Shown here one piece after another: positions 56,471 to 64,000 of a stretch of 64,000 nucleotides of DNA (the stretch's first letter is position 1; each line of letters starts with the position of its first letter). The DNA comes from Isoetes taiwanensis (lineage: Eukaryota > Streptophyta > Lycopodiopsida > Isoetales > Isoetaceae): contig JAJEKV010000020.1 of assembly GCA_021234155.1 (NCBI GenBank), forward strand, positions 17,723,018 to 17,787,017, given 5' to 3'. A model generated the notes under the pieces. That model was given only the letters and a program-made list of their open reading frames with translations. It was not told where the DNA came from and searched no databases. A program made the translations under genes and the position numbers.

Positions 56471-58374
56471 TGTTGCCCCCAAAGGGCAACATTGCATTGA
56501 AGTTAGGTCAAGTCATTTTGGAAGGTCAAGTCAAAGAAGAGCTTGGTAGTCAACATTGATGTGGAGGTCAAGCAATATCAATTTTCAAAGGTCAACACAA
56601 ATATTCAAGGTCAACTTCCATGGAATGTATGCCATTTGAGGTCAAAGTTAGTCAAAAGATGCTTTATAAGATTATGGGTTAAGATGATTGAAGATGCTTT
56701 TGAAGATTGGAAGACAAAGTTTGGAAGACCCCATGGTACTTGATTCCACCCCTTATCCATTCTTATCCATCTTTTTATTCACACCCTATTCTTATCCTTT
56801 TGAAATTTTCTAGCCATTTTTCCCTATACCTATATTTTCTTTTGCTCACCCTTGCATACCATATCATGCTTTGCCCAATCCCTTCCTCCCTAATGCATCT
56901 TATTCCCCCATAAGTTGTTCTTACCATTGCCCTCCATATCTTTTGCCTCATTTTCACTTCCTATACCACACTTTTGCAAATACCCCTAGCCTAACTCTTT
57001 TTGCAACTTCCTATACCCTTATGCCTCACCTACCATTGTGCCATAAGTGACCATGTCATAAGTGTACCCTATGGAATATTCCCAATTATGATGCCTAAAC
57101 TTAGCATATTCCCAAAACATTAGGGTTACCATTGCTCAAGTGATCCAAATTCTCCAACTATCTTATGGGTGACCTCTTAAACCATAGCCCAGCTTTTCAA
57201 AATTGCAAAATACGGCATATTCCTGGTTTATACCCTAAGAAATACGGTCACCGTGATCGCTAAATTCTCTAAAAATACCGCTGTTCAAAACCTAAATCTG
57301 AAATGGGCTCAATCACGAATTGAATTCTTAAGTCAGAAGACTACCTATTCTTGATTCCCGCCTTAAGCCCTAAGATGCCTAACCATCAAATCTAAAACTT
57401 ATATACCGGCTAAACATTGATGTAGTTTTTGAAGGCCCGTATGCATCAAACCTCAACATTGATACATGCCGAGCATGATCCAAGACGCTTATGAAGTTTC
57501 GAAAGCATTCCACAGTTCGATTTGAGAAAATTGGACTGATTATCCTATTATGATATTATTACATGATATTTTGAGATCTTCTGATGATTGATTTAAGATC
57601 TTATGACTTATATCCACCTTGTATTACCTTTACATCAATAGAAATTGCATGCCAAATGTTAAAAGATTTGACTGTCATGATTTCTTAGTATTCTTGCCAT
57701 GCAAACATTTTTACAGTAAGATATTCTACAATCCATTCTTGCCTATGACCAGTTGCACCTCATTTTCAACTCTATTTGCACCTGTGTGCACAAAAAGTTC
57801 GAGCAAAAACCACTCCAAACTCAAGTTACAATTTTTTACATTCTGTCTGACATGATTTTAGACTGTTATGCACAAAACAATGTCAAAAAATAGTTTTAGT
57901 GATCCAAACTAGGATCTGATAGTTTGCCTCATATCCTTGAAGCCTATACTCCACCTTGATTTTAAAATTTCTCAAAAATTCCCCCTGTAACTCAAGTTCC
58001 AAAATTCTGAGATCTGTCTGTGGTTTTGACTGGTATTGACCAAAAATTGACTCAACTTTGAGCTTGAATATCAAACAGATTTGAGCTCAGACTCGGTCAA
58101 GATCTTTTCCACTGCATGCCTATAACTTTTCGACACCAGTCACAATCATTTGACCTCAGAAATCAACTCATCTATGCCAACTACATCGATTTGAATGAGG
58201 ACTCCTTATTTCTGAATTGGGAAAGGTATGAACATTTGATATTTGAGCTTTTTCTCTAAAAAATTCTTGTATAGACTGATCACCTTAAGTGATCTGGAGG
58301 TTTTAACCCCAACTTGAGCATAATTTCAAGTTGGCTTATTGTGTTTGACTCTCTAGCCAGGTTGAGGGTCAACA
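56471..58374 (+). repeat. 3' LTR of D (1.90 kb)
   Basis: Begins TGTTGCCCCCAAAGGGCAAC and ends GAGGGTCAACA. GATCACCTTAAGTGATC at 58279-58295 followed by TGGAGGTTTT. Inverted relative to the E 3' LTR at 59311-61323 and clearly diverged from it and from A1/A2. Confidence 0.9.
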
Positions 58375-59310
58375 AGACTCTATCAGGATCAATATTCCAT
58401 TTCATATGAATGGATATTTCTTGGTGCCTGTTAAGACACCAGTAGCCAAATTAACTCTCAGATCCACAAATGCCATTAATATGCCAAAACTCATTAGTAT
58501 CATGCCATTCTCCAATCGCCAATCTGTGAGAAATACTATTGAATAGCTGGCTGGAGTCCTCTCCTAGATCTCTAAGGGTTGATTTCTGATAATCAAAATC
58601 ATCAATAGTATCCCTTATATAAATTATGCCTCTATTAGTCCACTGTTTGGTTAACTTAGGAAAATTAGTGGCAAGACACATATTCGGATCATCCAAAATA
58701 AGAGAGGGACTCCAGAAAATAGGCTGGTCCTGAGAAAGGCCTTCTTTCCATGTGTACATACCTCTCACCTTTAACCATGCTCTAATCCATTTCTTGATAA
58801 TCAAAGGCATGGAGGCAGGGACAGTAAATTCGAAGTAAATGCTATGAGGCAGCTGCATTTTGAGGTTTCTCCACCAGCCAAAGGGATGACACTTTTCAAC
58901 ATAATGGAAGATGAGAACACTCACAGGGTGGTTGATCTGGTTGTTGCAGACCCTGAAGAAATATTTTGCAACCAAAGCAGTGGCCTGCTTCTCGATATTG
59001 ATAACTCCCAGACCCCCCTTACTTTTATGCTTGCAGCATTCATCCATAGAGATTGGGACCCAGCACATCCTGCTAGATCCACCTGCAATAAACCTTCCAA
59101 TGATACCTTGCATTTTAGCCAATACCTTCTTAGGTGCCATAATAATGGAGGATTGGTAGACCTGAGAGGAAGAAATGACTGAGACTGAATTGGCCAGAAT
59201 GGCTCTCCCATTTTTAGATAAAAATTTAGAATTAAGGGAGTCAACCTTTCTGTAGAATTTATCTAGCAGGTCCTCCCAAAGGTCACATGCATTAATTCTA
59301 ATAGCATAAG
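58375..59310 (-). pseudogene. LINE (L1-type) ORF2 C-terminal fragment
   Basis: The minus strand is open from 59310 to the stop at 58451 (the part from 59140 is 229 aa). It holds the post-palm region of a plant L1-type reverse transcriptase: LSKNGRAILANSV at about 59175-59215, MAPKKVLAKM, FIAGGSSRMCWVPISMDECC and KSKGGLGVINIEKQATALVA, with later WWRNLKM and KKWIRAWLKVRG. WVP...KSKGGLGV matches the W-x-x-x-C-x-P-x-x-x-GGLGI signature of plant LINEs. D and E bound it on each side, so both appear to have inserted into it. The catalytic part and the 3' tail are outside. Confidence 0.85.
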
Positions 59311-61323
59311 TGTTGACCCTAAACCTGGCTTAAAGGTCAACCACAAGGATCCAACTTGAGTTTTCACTCAAATTGGGGTTAGAACCTCCAGATCACTTAA
59401 GGTGATCAGTCTATGCAAGAAAATTTCAAAGAAAAGTTCAAAAAGTTTGAGTTCTATACCTTTCCCATTTTTAAAAAGTGGCACCTTTGCCAAAACAATT
59501 GTGGTGTTGGAATGCAGATTGATTTTTCGAGTCAGATACTGTAGACTTGGTCAAAAAAGTTGTAGATACCCAACAGTAAAGTCTCTGACCAAGTCAGAGA
59601 TTTAATCTGTGAGTTATTCGAGTTCAAATTGGGGTCAAATTTTGGTCAATAGAGGTCAAATGTAGAAAACAGTGGATCGAAATTGAGATTTGGAGTTGCC
59701 AATCACATTTTTGAGAATTTCCAAAGCGTGTAGGTTGCAATGGTGCTAGGGAAGAGAGGCAAGTAGTCAAATCCTCATTTGGAGGTGTAGAGGTATTTTT
59801 TGGGACTGGATTTGGCAAAATACAGTAAAAAACAGTTCAAACCCGAGAGCAATTTTTTTGAATTTGATCTATACTTGGTATTTTTGAATGATTCCAACTC
59901 CTTTGGCTTTTTTCAAAACCCAAGGATAGGTGGCAAATAGGCCGAAGGTGTTAAAAACACTCAGGGATTTTTCTATAGAATTTTTTGTGGCACGAATTAC
60001 TAAGGAAAATATCAGAGACAAATTCAACAACTTGATAGTCAACTTGGATTGATATGAAGGTAAATATATCAAGATAATAACAGATAAGGATGCTTCATAG
60101 CTTCAAGTACAAGAAAATAATCATCAAAAGATGTCAACTAAATCTTGTAGATCCAGTTGAGGAGAGCTCAAGAACTTCAAGGATCGCCCGTGATCTTGCT
60201 CAAAGAATGATCAATGTATGATCTGAATACTTCTGGGCCTTCAAAAATCTTCTGATATTGTCTCCCGGTATATATGTTTTTGGTTTAATGGTTTCAGCAT
60301 ATTAGGGCTTAAATTTAGGCTTGATAAGATGCTTAAGAGCGGGAAATGCAGAAATAGGTAGGTTTTAGAGTTTAATGCTTCCATTCCGGCGTGATTCGAG
60401 CAAGTTTCCATAATTAGGGTTCGTTGATCCCAGATTTTTGAGCCGCATATATGCCCGAATATGTCAGATTTGACCATTTTTGAAAGCTTGGCCAATGGTT
60501 TAAAGGCTTTTACCCAAAAATATTGAAAGGGATTATAACTCATGGACCATGGAGAAGAATGTCCACACGCAAAAAAGAATAGGGAATCTTTGGGGCATCT
60601 TTAGGCAAGATTAGGAATATGCCACTATGAATATGATGACACAAGAATGAAGACAAAAGAATTCATGAAGGAACATTTGGGGGGCAAAGGAAATAATGGG
60701 GAATGGTATTTTTAAAACAAAGGCTTAGGTACATTTTTGGATGGACAAAGTGATGGCACACTGAGGGAAATGGTAGGGGATTTGAGGGAGATGGTAATTA
60801 TGGCAAAGCAAGCATGGCAAAAGAGTGAATAGTGGGTAGGAAGACAATATTGAGCCAAAAGTGCAACAATGGGGGTAGTGGGGTAAATGTTTATGGCAAT
60901 TTTTTTGAGGGCAATAGTGTAAAGTGGTCATGAAGAGTACATAGGGGAAATGCCATGGGGTAATTGGCAGATAAGTTATGGATATGGAAAGAAAATGGCT
61001 AGGCAAGGTGGGTGACAGGGGTGGAACCACATATAAGGGGGCCTTCCAAACTTCAACTTCCAAACTTCAAATAATGTCTTCCAAACTTCATAACCCAGAA
61101 TCTTCTAGAGCATATTCTTGATTAAGCATTTGACCTCAAATAAAGTACCTCTTGTGAAGTTTAAGTCTTGAGCATTTTTTGACTTGAAGCATGAACACAT
61201 TTTGACCTCCATATCAATGTTGAATGACAAGAATCTTCCAAACTTTGACCTAGTCTTCTGAAATGAGTTGACCTAGCTTGAATAAACAGATTTCTATTAG
61301 CATGTTGCCCTTTGGGGGCAACA
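59311..61323 (-). repeat. 3' LTR of E (2.01 kb)
   Basis: Minus strand: TGTTGCCCCCAAAGGGCAAC at 61323 to GGGTCAACA at 59311. AACCTCCAGATCACTTAAGG (59379-59398) carries the hairpin and primer-like motif with one change. Diverged from the A1/A2 LTRs, especially around 60430-61030, where the middle is different sequence. Confidence 0.9.
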
Positions 61324-62089
61324 TCTCGCCAAAACAAAAGAATGGCTGGTCCCCTCAGCCATAAAGGGTCTTCAATCTTGTGCCAAGGTGCTTGAGTGGG
61401 AATCATGGTAGAGGGAGAATGAAATGTGCAAATGTTGGTGGAATAGAAGTGAATATGGTGGAGGGAGGATGTAAGTGGGATATGATAAGTGAAAAAGAAT
61501 GAGAATGAGTATGAGTATGATAGGATAGTGATGGGAATGGGGTGTATGGGGGGGAATGTGAGAATGTTGAAGTCTCGCCAAAACAAAAGAATGTGTGTCT
61601 CCTTGATATCTCCAAGGGCAACTCTGCTAGGATGGAAAAGCTGAATTGCAGAGTGCTTTCTTCTTAGGGAAATGAAAGAACAAGAATAAAAGGTTTAAAT
61701 GGAAGGCAGAGCTACTTATGGCAGATGAATAAGGATGGGAAAAGGGTGCACCTGTCATGGAAACACACAAACTAGTTAGTCTTAATACCTTGCAACTCTG
61801 CTATGATGGTGAAGCTGAATTTGCAGAGTGCACATTTGGGGAGATAAAATGGAAGAGCATGGCTAAATGGGGGCAGGACTACAATGAGACAGTGAATGAA
61901 AAAATGGAAAAGGGTGCTCCTGCAAATGACACTTGGCATGTTAATAAAACTCCTTGTCCTGAAACTGTTTAATAGCTCATCCTTCATACTGGCTAACCTG
62001 CAAACATAAACTTAATGAAGACATTAGTTCTAAATTTAAAACAGGGTGAAATCCAACCTATCTAATGTCTAACTTTAATTCTAACTTAT
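61324..62089 (-). other. 3' untranslated region of E
   Basis: TCTCGCCAAAACAAAAGAAT (plus-strand reading) at 61324-61343 touching the LTR and again at 61573-61592. GGCTGAGGGGACCAGCC on the minus strand at 61345-61361. Two hairpins at 61618-61656 and 61792-61831. Low-complexity GAATGAGTATGAG-type repeats at 61430-61570. No env-like gene. Confidence 0.8.
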
Positions 62090-63330
62090 TTAAATTCTAG
62101 AGCATAAAAAGGGACAAGCAAATGTGCTGATCCCAAGACTCTTCAGGTGAATAGTGTTGATAGGATTTGGAAGTGGCATCCCTGAAGTTAATTCTTTCAA
62201 CCAATAAGAATTGGTGCCTGCAGGTTCCAACACCTCATAAGGGCCCTCCCAAAGATTTTCAAACTTACTAGCTGAATCTTCCCTTGATTTATTCCATTTC
62301 AGAACTAGTTCTCCAGTCTTGAAGGTCCCTTGTATTTTATGAGCAGCTTTGAAAGCAGCCAAATCCTTGGCTTTTTTAAGCAAATTAGCATTCTCAGCTT
62401 CCATTCTATATTCTTCTAAATGCAAAAGGGTATCCAGTCTTTCCTGCAAGGCATACTCAAAAGGCAAACACAACTTATGAGCTAACCTCAGAGATGGAAG
62501 CTCAAGCTCTACTAGAAGCACAACTTCAATGCCATAAACTAAGTTAAAAGGGGTATGAGTGGTTGCTGCTTTGATGGTGACTCTATAAGCCCATAGGGCA
62601 TCCACTAGTTTAATATGCCAATCCTTTTGATTATCATCCACTGTTTTCTGCAAAATGCCCTTCAAAACTTTATTAGTAGCTTCTGCTTGACCATTACCTT
62701 GGGGATAGTAGGAGGAACTCTTGGTATGTTTGACTTTAAGAATGGTCAATAAATTAGCAATAACCTCTATCAGAATGTAATTGTAGAGGAATACCAAACC
62801 GTGCACAAATATATTCATGTAAGAACTTTGCTGTTGTAAGGGCATTAGCCTGTCTCAAAGGAATTGCCTCTGCCCATTTGGTAAAATAATCTGTAGCTAC
62901 AATAATGTGTTGATGTTGCCCTGCAGAAGAGGGGTTAATAGGACCAATATAATCTAATCCCCAAATTTGAAAAGGTCCTGGAGAAATTATGGGGTTTAGT
63001 GCAGCTGGGAGAAGGATCCTTTTGCCAAATATTTGGCACTTATGGCAAGATTTTATAGCAGTATAGCAATCTTTAAATATTGTAGGCCAATAGTAACCTG
63101 ACCTGAGATTTTTCTTGGCAGTAGTATCTCCAGCAAAATGGCCTCCACATACTCCTTCATGCATTTCTCTAATGATCAAGGCAGATTCTTCTTCATTGAC
63201 ACACCTCAATAATAGTCCATCCCTGTTGACTTTACATAAAACATCATTAATCATTTTGAACTGCCTGCACTTTTCTTTAAACCTCCTTTGTTGGCTCGAG
63301 GTCAATCCTGAGGGCATCTCCTTGAATTGT
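62090..63330 (-). pseudogene. Integrase of E, one 20-bp deletion
   Basis: ORF 62754-63677 (307 aa, minus) ends with the integrase N-terminus (VCGGHFAGDTTAKKNLRSGY, CHKCQIFGKRI), the first Asp (VATDYFTKWAEAIPLRQAN) and the second Asp (LQLHSDRG). ORF 62090-62845 continues with IANLLTILKVKHTKSSSYYP, QGNGQAEATNKVLKGIL (Glu), and a complete GPY end (WEGPYEVLEPAGTNSYWLKE, INTIHLK). Compared with D, 20 bp after LHSDRG (GT...GT) are missing, which shifts the frame. All three catalytic residues remain but are not in one protein. Confidence 0.9.
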
Positions 63331-64000
63331 AGAAAATTCTTTGTAGGTAGCTGCCAATCCTGTTGGCCCTGCTCATCATCATCTGCCTGTAAATAAGCTA
63401 AGGCATCCACAAAATCAACAACTTCTACTACATCCTCATGGTCAAAGAAAATATAAGGTGAATAAAGACTGGGACTCTTCACTTGATGTAACTCTTTTAT
63501 AGAAATATCAAAGGTTTGTAACTTGCAAGCCCACCTTTGAATTTTTGGTTTAGAGGTAGCCTTACCAAATAACAAACCTGTTGGATTTTGCTTCATATAA
63601 ACTTGAACTGAACTCTTCAATAATAAATGACCTTGTCTGTCAATGAGAAACATGAGAGCAGCAACACTCTTCTCCATTCTGGTGTATTTTTCTTCAGTTG
63701 AACTCCACCGCTTTGTCGGGCAAAAGCTATGGTGTGCTTGTCCCGCAAATAGCTAAGCCTATGGCCTTTTTAGTAATAGTAATGTAGACCTCAAATGGCT
63801 TGGCCAAATCTGGTTTTTAGGAGAGTTGCTTCACAAATGGACTTTATAAGCAACTCAAAAGACTCTTGGCAACTGATGACCATGTGACAGAACATACTTG
63901 CTCTCGATTTGGAAATCCCCGCCTATTCTTGTCAAATTTTAGAAATAGGACTTATAATGTGATCAAAATTAGGAATATACATCCTAAGAAAACTAGTCAT
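63331..64000 (-). pseudogene. Tether, degenerate RNase H and RT end of E
   Basis: The upper part of ORF 62754-63677 holds VQVYMKQNPTGLLFGKATSK, PKIQRWACKLQTFDISIKEL and the tether (FDHEDVVEVVDFVDALAYLQ, FKEKCRQFKMINDVLCKVNR). Above 63677, AKPFEVYITITKKAIGLAI (about 63745-63810) again lacks the catalytic Asp, and one or two frame breaks follow. At 63955-64000 the RT connection (SFLRMYIPNF) leaves the window. Confidence 0.8.

Larger units (their letters stand above)
54763..58374 (+). mobile_element. A-family element D, 3' part
   Basis: A plus-strand A-family element. Its integrase is split: piece one is 33463-33649 and piece two is here. 3' untranslated part 55637-56470; 3' LTR 56471-58374. 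It is flanked by AGACT and LINE sequence at 58375. The 5' part (gag to RNase H) is not in the window; it should lie beyond C. It is more diverged from A1/A2 than those are from each other, so it is older. Confidence 0.9.
59311..64000 (-). mobile_element. A-family element E, 3' part, runs off the window
   Basis: Minus strand: 3' LTR 59311-61323, 3' untranslated part, integrase 62090-63330, tether and degenerate RNase H to about 63830, and the last part of RT (MTSFLRMYIPNF at 64000 down). Left flank ATAAG belongs to the LINE. The reading is clean: CAG/CTG sites look normal, in contrast to 1-30 kb. Confidence 0.9.

Noticed and set aside
58844-59182. Plus-strand frames over the LINE (112 and 82 codons)
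   Set aside because: Shadows of the LINE ORF2 fragment, whose GGLGV and WVP motifs are on the minus strand.
1-64000. Host genes, tRNA, rRNA or a non-transposon system
   Set aside because: All long open frames with recognisable motifs belong to retrotransposon gag or pol or to the LINE; no tRNA or rRNA pattern was seen.

Overview
This window looks like gene-free, retrotransposon-filled nuclear DNA of a land plant with a large genome. I found no host gene, tRNA, rRNA or CRISPR. Nearly every base belongs to one of three related LTR-retrotransposon families (A, B and C) or to one LINE fragment. The pol motifs (LDGFSGFNQ and YLDD in RT, an integrase ending in a GPY-type module with no chromodomain, and a second plant/archaeal-type RNase H) point to Ty3/gypsy, non-chromovirus, Tat-like elements. 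The species cannot be told from the sequence.

Layout. The window opens in the gag and 5' LTR of a minus-strand C element (1-3396). Next comes a 187-bp integrase scrap of a plus-strand A-family element, D (3397-3583), then a plus-strand B element (B1, 3584-22990) whose gag is split by a minus-strand A element (A1, 6266-16511). At about 22990 the B1 3' LTR stops inside and joins the inside of a C 3' LTR. From there a complete minus-strand C element (C1, 23000-33462) runs, and the same series repeats: D scrap (33463-33649), B2 (33650-54762) and A2 inside its gag (36339-46580). The rest of D follows (54763-58374), then a LINE fragment (58375-59310) and a minus-strand A-family element, E, that leaves the window (59311-64000).

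History. The order of events can be read directly. D and E flank a LINE remnant. C and B inserted into D's integrase 187 bp apart in opposite directions; B made a CCCTA target duplication. A then inserted into B's gag. Finally about 30.03 kb, from inside the C 3' LTR to inside the B 3' LTR, was duplicated in tandem, with the new junction at about 22990-23000. The duplication is either very recent or an assembly artefact.

Domain order in all three families is gag (three zinc knuckles) - protease - plant/archaeal-type RNase H - RT - degenerate gypsy RNase H - integrase. The RNase H sits before RT, and the RT-linked RNase H has lost its first catalytic Asp. All families share a hairpin at the LTR 5' end, a hairpin plus a primer-site-like 11-mer near the LTR 3' end, and a conserved GGCTGAGGGGACCAGCC element upstream of the 3' LTR instead of an adjacent polypurine tract.

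Caution. Differences between the two 30-kb copies concentrate at CAG/CTG sites and homopolymers. This looks like uncorrected nanopore error at CHG-methylated cytosines, so many apparent frameshifts, above all in 1-30 kb, may not be real.
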